Shown piece by piece: positions 16,902 to 24,348 of a stretch of 49,251 bases of DNA. The stretch is from contig JAGXHV010000079.1 of the NCBI GenBank assembly GCA_024636005.1, positions 1 through 49,251 on the forward strand, written 5' to 3'. A program made the translations under genes and the position numbers. The DNA comes from Bacillota bacterium. Lineage in GTDB: Bacteria; Bacillota; Clostridia; Peptostreptococcales; Acidaminobacteraceae. The notes under the pieces are model-generated. The model was not told the origin of the DNA. It worked only from the letters and a program-made list of their open reading frames with translations, and did not search any database. Position 1 is the stretch's first letter; each line of letters begins with the position of its first letter.

Positions 16902-17753
16902 ATGGCGCATGCAGATTTGTTAGGACGCATCAGACAACAGTATATAACACTCAGCAAAAGTCATAAGAAAATAGCAGACTACATTTTATCAAACTATGAT
17001 AAAGTGGCATTTATGACGGCATCTTCACTGGGAAAGAAAGTGAACATCAGTGAATCCACAGTTGTCCGGTTTGCGGGCTCGATAGGCTACGACGGTTACC
17101 CCGAGCTTCAAAGGGAACTACAAGAGAGCATAAAGAGCAAGCTTACAACCGTACAAAGGTTTGAAATGTCAAAAGGCCACAACGAGTCAGACTACTTGAC
17201 GAAAATCATGATGGGTGATATAGACAACATTCGCCATACGATCGATCATGTCGATGTGGACATGATCAATATTTTCATAAGCAAGATGATTGGTGCAAGA
17301 AAAGTCCATATACTCGGACTACGGAGTTCTTCGATTCTCGCCAACTACCTTGGATTTTATTTGAACTTCATTTTGCCTGATGTTCACGTTGTTCGTGAAA
17401 CCGCGCAAGATGTATACGACCAACTTTTGAATATGACCAGCGACGATGTATTGGTGGCTTTTTCATTCCCGCGGTATTCCAAGCGGACATACGATTGTGT
17501 GGATTATGCCATTGCCAATCACATTCCAATTCTCGGAGTTACCGACGGACTCAATTCACCGCTTTTTGAAAAGACGGAATTTTGTCTGACCGCCAAGTAC
17601 AGTATGAACACGTTTGTCGACTCTTTTGTCGCACCAATGAGTCTTATGAACGCTTTGATTATCGGAACCAGCATCAAAAAAGAAGGCGTTGAAAACAATC
17701 TGGAAAGACTCGAACGTATATGGGAAGATTATGGAGTATACAACAATAAATAG
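16902..17753 (+). CDS. MurR/RpiR family transcriptional regulator
   Basis: A 283-residue regulator. Residues about 1-77 are the RpiR helix-turn-helix domain (SHKKIADYILSNYDKVAFMTASSLGKKVNISESTVVRF). Residues about 120-255 are a SIS sugar-phosphate isomerase domain (KVHILGLRSSSILANYLGFYL, later VLVAFSFPRYSKRTYDCVDYA and ILGVTDG). RpiR proteins normally respond to phosphosugars. It follows korC closely and is probably in the same transcript. Neither a ligand nor a target operon is visible, so a role in regulating the kor operon is only a guess. The cmk promoter starts right after its stop. Confidence 0.88.
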   Translation: MAHADLLGRIRQQYITLSKSHKKIADYILSNYDKVAFMTASSLGKKVNISESTVVRFAGSIGYDGYPELQRELQESIKSKLTTVQRFEMSKGHNESDYLTKIMMGDIDNIRHTIDHVDVDMINIFISKMIGARKVHILGLRSSSILANYLGFYLNFILPDVHVVRETAQDVYDQLLNMTSDDVLVAFSFPRYSKRTYDCVDYAIANHIPILGVTDGLNSPLFEKTEFCLTAKYSMNTFVDSFVAPMSLMNALIIGTSIKKEGVENNLERLERIWEDYGVYNNK

Positions 17754-17757
17754 TGAT

Positions 17758-17786
17758 TTGATTATATTGTAAAATTAAGTTATAAT
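17758..17786 (+). promoter_or_regulatory. Probable promoter upstream of cmk
   Basis: TTGATT (17758-17763), 17 bases, TATAAT (17781-17786). The predicted start, about 17793, is only a few bases before a terminator-like hairpin at 17800. Confidence 0.6.
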
Positions 17787-17799
17787 TTGTAAGGAGCAT

Positions 17800-17828
17800 A
17801 TACCACCGTTAGGTGGTATTTGTTTTTA
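17800..17828 (+). terminator. Terminator-like hairpin in the cmk leader
   Basis: ATACCACC (17800-17807), loop GTTA, GGTGGTAT (17812-17819), then TTGTTTTTATT. It can end transcripts from the kor-rpiR operon. It lies downstream of the predicted cmk promoter, so it may also act on cmk mRNA. Confidence 0.75.
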
Positions 17829-17848
17829 TTAAACAATAGAGGTAAAAA

Positions 17849-18508
17849 ATGAAAAAGATACAAATTGCAATTGATGGTCCTGCAGGTTCTGGAAAGAGCA
17901 CTGTAGCAAAGGAAATCGCAAACAGACTTAATATTCTTTACCTTGATACAGGTGCCATGTATAGGGCAGTGACCCATATGGTTCTAAGTCAAGGTCAGTC
18001 TGCCGGTGATTCTGAAGTACTTAAACAAGTGGTTGATCAAATTGAAATGGAATTGACACCCAATCACGTTTTCGTGAATGGCCATGATGTTTCAGAAGCC
18101 ATCAGAACTCCAAATGTGAGTCAAAACGTTTCATTTGTAGCGATGGATGCTTATGTTAGAGAAAAAATGGTAGAACTTCAGAAAAAAATCGCTGGAGACC
18201 AATCGGTTGTCATGGATGGGAGAGATATCGCGACGCATGTCTTACCCAATGCAGATTTTAAATTCTTTCTGGTGGCAACATCAGAAGAACGCGCAAAAAG
18301 AAGACAAAGTGAACTCTCAAAAAAAGGATATGATATTCCACTTGAGACCTTGATTGATGAAATCGATAGGCGTGACAAGTTGGATTCGGAAAGAAAAGTT
18401 TCGCCACTGAGACAGGCGGATGACGCTATTAGGGTGGATACAACCGAGATGACTATAGAAGAGGTCATTGGCTTCATTCTTGAACGCATTGATTCTGAGT
18501 TCTTATAA
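17849..18508 (+). CDS. cmk: Cytidylate kinase
   Basis: Cmk phosphorylates CMP and dCMP with ATP. The 219 residues start with IAIDGPAGSGKSTVAKEIA, a P-loop typical of Cmk, followed by LYLDTGAMYRAVTH, RTPNVSQNVSFVA and VVMDGRDIATHVLP, then RAKRRQSEL and DRRDKLDSERKVSPLRQADDAI, all family blocks. It begins the cmk-plsC-ispH-rpsA string known from Clostridia. AGAGGT precedes the ATG. Confidence 0.97.
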   Translation: MKKIQIAIDGPAGSGKSTVAKEIANRLNILYLDTGAMYRAVTHMVLSQGQSAGDSEVLKQVVDQIEMELTPNHVFVNGHDVSEAIRTPNVSQNVSFVAMDAYVREKMVELQKKIAGDQSVVMDGRDIATHVLPNADFKFFLVATSEERAKRRQSELSKKGYDIPLETLIDEIDRRDKLDSERKVSPLRQADDAIRVDTTEMTIEEVIGFILERIDSEFL

Positions 18509-18522
18509 AGGGCAGGTATTTA

Positions 18523-19137
18523 ATGGGATTACTTTATCAAATTTGTAGAAAAAGTGCTTTTGCTTACTACAGTATTTTTTTCAAACTTGAAGTCGAAGGA
18601 CTTGATCAAGTAGACACCACCCGTAACTATGTGGTGTGTGCCAATCATCTTAATGTGAACGATCCTTTTATTTTAGGTGGCCTTTTACCGTTCGAAACAA
18701 GATTCATGGCAAAAAAAGAACTCTTCAAATACAAGATTGTCGCTGGCTTTTTAGGGAAGATTGGCGTTTTTCCAGTAGAGAGGGATGCAAATGATTTGAA
18801 AGCCATCAAAGTGGCCTTGACGGTTCTGAAGAATAAAGGCAGTCTGGGTTTGTTTCCAGAGGCGACACGTAACAAAGGCTATGAACCACTTCCCGTAAAA
18901 GCTGGAGTAGCGATGCTAGCAATCAAAACGAAGACACCCGTTTTACCGATTACCATTGATTCACATTTTAAGTTTTGGAAACCGCTCAGAGTCGTATTTC
19001 ATAAACCGGTTGAACTTGATCAGTATTATAATCAAAAGACAGAAACTGAGGAACTTGAACGCATTTCACAAGATATAGTCAATGGACTTTATGCAGATAT
19101 GAAGTATTACAAACCATTACTGGACAAGCCACATTAA
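18523..19137 (+). CDS. plsC: 1-acyl-sn-glycerol-3-phosphate acyltransferase (PlsC family)
   Basis: This family acylates lysophosphatidic acid to phosphatidic acid in membrane lipid synthesis. The 204 residues contain the HX4D catalytic motif in CANHLNVNDP, the ETRFMAKKELFK segment, GVFPVERD, and the glycerol-phosphate-binding block as LFPEATRN, where the family more often has FPEGTR. PVLPITID follows. A hydrophobic N terminus suggests membrane association. It lies 14 bases after cmk. Confidence 0.9.
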   Translation: MGLLYQICRKSAFAYYSIFFKLEVEGLDQVDTTRNYVVCANHLNVNDPFILGGLLPFETRFMAKKELFKYKIVAGFLGKIGVFPVERDANDLKAIKVALTVLKNKGSLGLFPEATRNKGYEPLPVKAGVAMLAIKTKTPVLPITIDSHFKFWKPLRVVFHKPVELDQYYNQKTETEELERISQDIVNGLYADMKYYKPLLDKPH

Positions 19138-19150
19138 AATGTGGTATAAT
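19121..19150 (+). promoter_or_regulatory. Possible internal promoter before ispH
   Basis: TGGACA (19121-19126), 18 bases, TATAAT (19145-19150). The -35 lies in the end of plsC, so ispH-rpsA may have an extra promoter in addition to read-through from cmk. Confidence 0.5.
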
Positions 19151-19163
19151 TACGAGGTTTATT

Positions 19164-20045
19164 ATGAAAATTTTAGTGGCAGCCCACTCCGGATTTTGTT
19201 ATGGTGTAAAAAGGGCGGTACAGATTTTAGATGAATTAATCGAAGAACATGATGAAAATCATCCTATTTATACACTTGGACCGATTATCCACAATAAACA
19301 AGTCACGGAATTTTATGAGGAACGTGGAGTAAAAGTCATTGAAAAACTTTCAATTTTCAACGATAATGGAATAGGTGGCGAAAGAGTTGTCATCAGATCC
19401 CATGGCGCACCCAAAAAAGTATACGACGATGCTGAAAAAATGCAAATCGAAATTTTGGATGCCACATGTCCTTATGTAAAAAAAATTCAAAATACGGTTT
19501 CAACATACGCTTCTAAAGGGTATAATATAATTATTGTGGGAGATTCCGATCATCCGGAAGTCATAGGAATTGACGGATGGTGTGATCACAGTGCAACTAT
19601 TATTGAAAAGATTGAAGACGTGGAAAAATTGACAGATAGTGACGCACCGGTTTGTATCGTTGCTCAAACTACTTTCAATTTGACAATATGGAAAGACATC
19701 ACCGAGGTTTTGAAAAAGAAATTCTCAAATAGTGTGATTCACAACACTATTTGCCTTGCTACAGAACAACGTCAACAAACTTGTAGAGAATTGGCCGAAC
19801 AAGTGGATTACATGATTGTTATCGGTGGCAAACACAGCTCCAACACCATTAAGCTTGCAAAAATCTGCAGCAGTGTGGTGAAAACGATACACATTGAAAC
19901 TAAGGATGAACTAGATCTTTCAATTTTACGCGGTGATGAAGTTATTGGCATCACTGCTGGTGCATCGACACCGGATTGGATAGTACAATCTGTCATTCTT
20001 AAAATAGAAAATGAAGGCGAGGTATACTTTGATGGAAAATCATAA
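19164..20045 (+). CDS. ispH: 4-hydroxy-3-methylbut-2-enyl diphosphate reductase IspH
   Basis: IspH makes IPP and DMAPP from HMBPP, the last step of the MEP pathway that dxs starts. The 293 residues show the three cluster cysteines in context: GFCYGVKRAV (about Cys12), DATCPYVKKIQ, and TICLATEQRQQ. Substrate-binding blocks RSHGAPK, GKHSSNTIKL and AGASTPDWIVQSVI are all present. In many Clostridia ispH is fused or coupled to rpsA; here the genes are separate but overlap by 14 bases. Confidence 0.97.
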   Translation: MKILVAAHSGFCYGVKRAVQILDELIEEHDENHPIYTLGPIIHNKQVTEFYEERGVKVIEKLSIFNDNGIGGERVVIRSHGAPKKVYDDAEKMQIEILDATCPYVKKIQNTVSTYASKGYNIIIVGDSDHPEVIGIDGWCDHSATIIEKIEDVEKLTDSDAPVCIVAQTTFNLTIWKDITEVLKKKFSNSVIHNTICLATEQRQQTCRELAEQVDYMIVIGGKHSSNTIKLAKICSSVVKTIHIETKDELDLSILRGDEVIGITAGASTPDWIVQSVILKIENEGEVYFDGKS

Positions 20046-21153
20046 TTCAATGGCTGAAATGATGGAACAAATCGAAGAATCATTAAAAATCCCGAGAAGA
20101 GGGTCGATCGTTAAAGGAAGCATAATTCAAGTTAACACTGATGTAATCATCGTTAACATTGGCTATAAATCTGACGGCGTAATTCCTAGAAGCGAAGTTA
20201 CTGCGGATTCAAATATGGATCTTCAGAAAAACTTTAAAGAAGGCGATGAGCTGGACGTTTTTGTCGTTAGCCACGACAATGGCGAAGGCAACATTTTGTT
20301 GTCACTCAGAAAAGTCAATATCGATAAAGACTGGGAAGAACTTGAAAACATCAATGAGAAAGACGAACCAATCATGGTTACTGTCACAGATTCTGTGAAC
20401 GGTGGTTTGATTGCATTCTACAAAGAGATCAGAGGATTCATTCCTGCATCTCAATTATCTGATCGTTTTGTTAAAAATCTCAGACCTTATGTGGGTCAAA
20501 CTTTAAAAGTTAAAGTGATTGAAATCAACAAGCAAAAAAGAAGAGCGGTATTCTCTCATAAAGAGTTTGCCATCTTAGAGAAACAAGCGCAAAGAGAAGC
20601 ATTCTGGAAAGAAATCGAAGTCGGCAAAGTTGTTGAAGGTGAAGTGAAACGCATCACTAATTTCGGAGCATTTGTTGATATCGGTGGTATGGATGGATTG
20701 GTTCACGTTACAGAAATGAGCTGGGGTAGAATCAAACCTGCTTCAGAGTTCGTAAAAGTAGGCGATAAAATTGATGTGAAAATCATCGATCTCAATCAAC
20801 CAGAAAACAAGATTTCATTAAGCATCAAGCAACTCTCTGATGAACCTTGGTCACAGTTTGAAGAAAAATATTCTGTGGATGGCGTTTATGAAGGTAAAGT
20901 TGTCAACTTGACTGATTTTGGTGCATTTGTTGAACTTGAGCCAGGTATCGAAGGACTTGTTCACGTATCACACATCGCTAAAGAGCACGTTGAAAAACCT
21001 GCTGATGTTCTCCGCGTCAATCAAGTGGTCGAAGTAAAGATTCTTGAGTATGTTTCAGATGAAAAAAAAGTTAAGCTTTCTATGAAAGCAGTCAATGAGC
21101 CTGCAATTGAAGAAGTTGAAACTTCAGAGCCAGTAGAGTCAACTGAAGAGTAA
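20032..21153 (+). CDS. rpsA: S1 RNA-binding domain protein, ribosomal protein S1 homolog
   Basis: Start chosen at ATG 20032 (MENHNSMAEMMEQ, 373 aa), with GAGGT eight bases upstream; the ORF-track start at 20011 is inside ispH. Four S1 domains can be counted: about residues 27-95 (GSIVKGSIIQVNTDVIIVNI), 110-180 (MVTVTDSVNGGLIAFYKEIRGFIPASQ), 195-265 (GKVVEGEVKRITNFGAFVDIG) and 280-352 (DGVYEGKVVNLTDFGAFVEL). The C terminus is acidic. Firmicute versions are shorter than the six-domain proteobacterial S1, and their part in translation initiation is less certain. It ends the cmk-plsC-ispH-rpsA group. Confidence 0.93.
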   Translation: MENHNSMAEMMEQIEESLKIPRRGSIVKGSIIQVNTDVIIVNIGYKSDGVIPRSEVTADSNMDLQKNFKEGDELDVFVVSHDNGEGNILLSLRKVNIDKDWEELENINEKDEPIMVTVTDSVNGGLIAFYKEIRGFIPASQLSDRFVKNLRPYVGQTLKVKVIEINKQKRRAVFSHKEFAILEKQAQREAFWKEIEVGKVVEGEVKRITNFGAFVDIGGMDGLVHVTEMSWGRIKPASEFVKVGDKIDVKIIDLNQPENKISLSIKQLSDEPWSQFEEKYSVDGVYEGKVVNLTDFGAFVELEPGIEGLVHVSHIAKEHVEKPADVLRVNQVVEVKILEYVSDEKKVKLSMKAVNEPAIEEVETSEPVESTEE

Positions 21154-21186
21154 TCTTTAGGGCAGCAGATCATAATAACATTTATA

Positions 21187-21229
21187 AAATCCCAGAATAG
21201 ACGCGATTTAATCGTAAATTCTGGGATTT
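21187..21229 (+). other. Long stem-loop after rpsA without a clear U-tract
   Basis: AAATCCCAGAAT (21187-21198) pairs perfectly with ATTCTGGGATTT (21218-21229); the 19-base loop contains a smaller CGAT-TTA-ATCG hairpin. No run of T follows on the plus strand. It may act as a weak terminator, a 3' stabiliser of rpsA mRNA, or a structured leader of cheR. Confidence 0.6.
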
Positions 21230-21268
21230 ATAGTATACATCTTAATTTTTCCAGCTGGGGGGGAACGT

Positions 21269-22039
21269 ATGGAAGGCTATGATCAATTTAAAGATAAGAT
21301 ATTTGCCAAAACCAAACTGGATTTATCTCTCTATAAAGAAAGACAGATGAAGCGCAGAATCGAATCATTGATTTCAAGACATGGATTAAATGATTTTGAA
21401 TCCTATTACAAGTTGTTAAACACTGACAAGGCGAGTTTTGATGAATTTATCAATTATTTAACAATCAACGTTTCTGAGTTCTATAGAAATCCGAGTCAAT
21501 GGGAAACGCTCAGAAGCGATATATTGCCTGCTATTTTAAAGCGAACAAAACGTCCTAAAGTATGGTCTGCAGCTTGTTCGACAGGTGAAGAACCCTATTC
21601 TCTCGTCATGTGCATGAGTGAATTTTTACCGATTAGAGAGATCAAGATTCTCGCGGTGGATTTTGATGATGAAGCTATTGGAAAAGCAAAAATTGGCATG
21701 TACAATGAAAAGAGCATCAAAAATGTCCCGCCTCAATATGTTGAGAAGTTTTTTGAACCCATTGGTAAAGGCTTTAGAATTAAGGATGAAATCAAAAATT
21801 GCGTTGAATTTAAGAAGATGAATCTTTTGAGGGATGAATATCCCAAAGGGTTTGATATGATTGTCTGTAGAAATGTCATGATTTATTTTACTGAAGAGGC
21901 TAAAGATGAAATGTATAAGAAATTTTATGCTTCATTGGTCAATGACGGTTATTTCTTCGTTGGCAGCACAGAGCAGATCATTCAACCACAAAGGTACAAA
22001 TTCGAGTCCAATAAGACATTCTTTTATTATAAGAGATGA
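21269..22039 (+). CDS. cheR: CheR-type protein-glutamate O-methyltransferase
   Basis: CheR methylates glutamates of chemoreceptors using SAM. The 256 residues have the N-terminal helical domain (YKERQMKRRIESLISRHGL, with basic residues that contact receptors), TINVSEFYRNPSQWETL, the SAM motif VWSAACSTGEEPYSLVM, DFDDEAIGKAK, and FDMIVCRNVMIYFTEEAK. No MCP, CheA, CheB or flagellar gene is nearby, so the partner receptor lies elsewhere or the protein acts in a non-motility pathway. A G-rich ribosome site precedes the ATG. The gene ends at a very strong bidirectional terminator shared with pepF. Confidence 0.93.
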   Translation: MEGYDQFKDKIFAKTKLDLSLYKERQMKRRIESLISRHGLNDFESYYKLLNTDKASFDEFINYLTINVSEFYRNPSQWETLRSDILPAILKRTKRPKVWSAACSTGEEPYSLVMCMSEFLPIREIKILAVDFDDEAIGKAKIGMYNEKSIKNVPPQYVEKFFEPIGKGFRIKDEIKNCVEFKKMNLLRDEYPKGFDMIVCRNVMIYFTEEAKDEMYKKFYASLVNDGYFFVGSTEQIIQPQRYKFESNKTFFYYKR

Positions 22040-22045
22040 ATATTG

Positions 22046-22096
22046 AAAGGTGCTGCATCAAGTGATATGATTCACTTGATGCAGCACCTTTATTTG
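22046..22096. terminator. Bidirectional terminator between cheR and pepF
   Basis: A perfect 20-base stem (AAAGGTGCTGCATCAAGTGA, 22046-22065, with its complement at 22072-22091) and a six-base loop. A-rich and T-rich ends on both sides let it serve both converging genes. Confidence 0.92.
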
Positions 22097-22101
22097 TTGT
22101 G

Positions 22102-23913
22102 TTATCGGAACAGTTCTTCAAGTTCGGTGATCAGTTTTCCGACGTGATCGATAGCTGTCTGAACTGGTTCGGTAGTACTCATGTCGATGTCGACCATCTT
22201 AAGAAGTTCCAGTGGAGATTTTGTTCCACCAGCTCTAAGAACATCTAGCCAGTTTTGTAAGGCAGGCAGTCCCTCTTCGAAAATGCGCTTTGACAAAGCT
22301 GTGGAAGCGGTTAATCCAGCTGAGTAAGTGTATGGATACAGCCCCATGTAATAATGAGGTTGTCTCATCCATGTCATTCCGGCATGGTCATCTATTACTA
22401 CAGAATCGCCCCAGAAAGTTCTCAACACATCGAGTTTTGTGGTGCTGAGCATCTTTGCAGTGAGAGAAACGCCGGATTCGCTCATTTCATAAATTCTTCT
22501 TTGGAACTCCGCTTCGAGGAGATGAGTCACAAAGTTGTGATAGTATGTGCCCATGAGCTGAAGAATCACCCATCTTTTCATCCTAGGATCCTCTGTATTT
22601 CGCATGAGATGCTCGGCAAGCAATATTTCATTGATGGTCGAAGGTGCTTCAATGAAATAAGTGGATGGTCTGGTATCGAATATGCGTTGATATTTGTTGG
22701 CATTAGCGAAATGACCCGCATGTCCAAGTTCATGAGCGAGCGTGAATGCGGAACGCATATTGTCTTGGTATGTGATCAAAATATAAGGATGAGCCCCATA
22801 AGGTGATGCACAAAAGGCTCCCGTGGATTTACCGATGTTATCTGAAAAATCAATCCATCGCTCATCAAATGCGCGTTTTATGATTGCTTTGTAATCATCC
22901 CCCAAAATGGATAGTGCTTCTAAAATGGTCGACTTGATGGTTTCGATATTCGCAGGTGGGGTGAACTCCACATCGAGTGGTGCCTTCAAATCATAAAAAT
23001 TCATCTGATCCAGACCGAGCTGAGCTTTTTTGAGATCGGCAAACCTTCTCATATGTGGAGCGAGTTCGTTATAAATGACTTTGATCTGATTCTCATACAT
23101 ATCAATCGAAACTTTATGCGGTTCAAGCAACATTTCAGTTGCGGATGAGTAATGTCTGAGCCTGCTCGTGGCAATTTGATTTCTGACTTCAGCCGCATAA
23201 ACAGCAGCAAATGTGTTCTCATAGTTTTTTAGAGTGCTGGAGAAAGAGTCATAAGCATTTTTTCTGATGGAACGGTCGCTTGAAAACTCGTATTTGCTTT
23301 CGTATAGTGCGAAAGAGTTTGGATTCGTTTTACCACTTGAGTCTGTGAAGTCAGCAAAAGTCATATCCGCCGCTTTGCTTATGGAATAGATTCTATATGG
23401 AGCACTAGTAATTTCTCCGAGCGAAGCCAACACTTTTTCTGACTCTGGAGACAACATATGTGATTTTTCCTTGTAGAGATCATCTAAGTATAGTTTGAAT
23501 GCTTTGAGTTTCGGTTCTTCCTCAAATAATGCACTATATTCTGGTTCATCAAGTGCTGTGATCTCCGAATTGATGAAAGTGATCTTGGCAAGTATTCCGG
23601 TTGAGAACGTAGCGAAAATCATGCTGTTTTCCTGGTTCTTTGAGTTTGTGCCGTCTTCCGCCTGACGGAGATTCGAGTATGTTCCAAGTTGCACCATTTG
23701 GGTATAGGCTGTTTCAAGTAATGACATCGCTTCAAATACGACACAACCATTTTTACAAAGTTTGTTTTTATATTTCAACAAATCATCAAATAGTGCCTCC
23801 GTCTTTTTGAGCTGTTCCAGCCATGCCTCATCAGACGGAAATAACGCAGTCAAGTCCCAAGTGGTTTCAACTGGTACTTCTGAACGGTGGAGTCTCTTTT
23901 CTGAAATATTCAT
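22102..23913 (-). CDS. pepF: Oligoendopeptidase F (M3 family)
   Basis: A 603-residue cytosolic zinc peptidase that cleaves short peptides. The zinc site is visible as TLAHELGHAGHFAN (HExxH) with the third-ligand glutamate in EAPSTINEILLAEHLM downstream. The N-terminal helical domain begins RSEVPVETTWDLTALFPSDEAW, typical of PepF, and the C terminus has MGLYPYTYSAGL. Its ribosome site reads AGGAGG on the minus strand just before the ATG. It is a single-gene unit convergent with cheR. Confidence 0.96.
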   Translation of the reverse strand: MNISEKRLHRSEVPVETTWDLTALFPSDEAWLEQLKKTEALFDDLLKYKNKLCKNGCVVFEAMSLLETAYTQMVQLGTYSNLRQAEDGTNSKNQENSMIFATFSTGILAKITFINSEITALDEPEYSALFEEEPKLKAFKLYLDDLYKEKSHMLSPESEKVLASLGEITSAPYRIYSISKAADMTFADFTDSSGKTNPNSFALYESKYEFSSDRSIRKNAYDSFSSTLKNYENTFAAVYAAEVRNQIATSRLRHYSSATEMLLEPHKVSIDMYENQIKVIYNELAPHMRRFADLKKAQLGLDQMNFYDLKAPLDVEFTPPANIETIKSTILEALSILGDDYKAIIKRAFDERWIDFSDNIGKSTGAFCASPYGAHPYILITYQDNMRSAFTLAHELGHAGHFANANKYQRIFDTRPSTYFIEAPSTINEILLAEHLMRNTEDPRMKRWVILQLMGTYYHNFVTHLLEAEFQRRIYEMSESGVSLTAKMLSTTKLDVLRTFWGDSVVIDDHAGMTWMRQPHYYMGLYPYTYSAGLTASTALSKRIFEEGLPALQNWLDVLRAGGTKSPLELLKMVDIDMSTTEPVQTAIDHVGKLITELEELFR

Positions 23914-24008
23914 TATAATCCTCCTATTGGTCGGTTTTGATATTTCGTGACGCTTAATATTAATAAGTTTACCATATAAAAAAAATTATATAAATAATAT
24001 TTCGAAAA

Positions 24009-24236
24009 ATGTTTGACAGTGACGTAGTGGAGGCTTCAAACAAGAAGTTCATGGGTATGACGGCACAGGAAAGTGATTATGTCGCCAAGTTGACAGAAGA
24101 CTTAATCGACCAATTGGTGAAAGCTGTCGAAGAAAATGCTGAGCCAGACAGTGCGATCGGCAAAGAAATTGCAGCGAAACATAAAGAGGGCGCAGCACAG
24201 TTCCTACGGGACGCGGTTGTAGCATATCTAAAGTAA
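24009..24236 (+). pseudogene. Remnant of a MerR-type regulator: TipAS domain with internal deletion
   Basis: The 75-residue frame matches two separate parts of the TipAS ligand-binding domain found at the C terminus of MerR-family regulators. Residues 1-52 (DVVEASNKKFMGMTAQE, then AEPDSAIGKEIAAKHKEG) look like the start of TipAS, and residues 53-75 (AAQFLRDAVVAYLK) look like its last helix. The middle of the domain, some 40-50 residues with the usual aromatic and EMYVxDERF-type block, is absent, as are the MerR DNA-binding helix-turn-helix and dimer coil. There is no good ribosome site before the ATG at 24009; GTGGAGGC lies inside the frame. This is probably a decayed gene, though a functional mini-protein is not excluded. 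Assignment rests on recall of the family pattern, not on a search. Confidence 0.62.
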
Positions 24237-24240
24237 GAAC

Positions 24241-24284
24241 AAAGGGGTGTTTCAATAGATTACATATTGAGATGTCCCTTTTTA
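24241..24284 (+). terminator. Intrinsic terminator after the TipAS remnant
   Basis: AAAGGGGTGTTTCAATA (24241-24257) pairs with TATTGAGATGTCCCTTT (24265-24281) through 17 pairs including four wobbles, with a TTTTT tail. Retention of a good terminator fits a once intact gene upstream. Confidence 0.85.
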
Positions 24285-24348
24285 TGCCTTTAATGAATGT
24301 TTGAAATGTGTTAATATTAAGACAATACATTAGTGGGGAGGTGACATC

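Noticed and set aside
22354-22806. 150-residue plus-strand ORF opposite pepF
   Set aside because: Lies entirely within pepF over its zinc-site region; no ribosome site and no family pattern.
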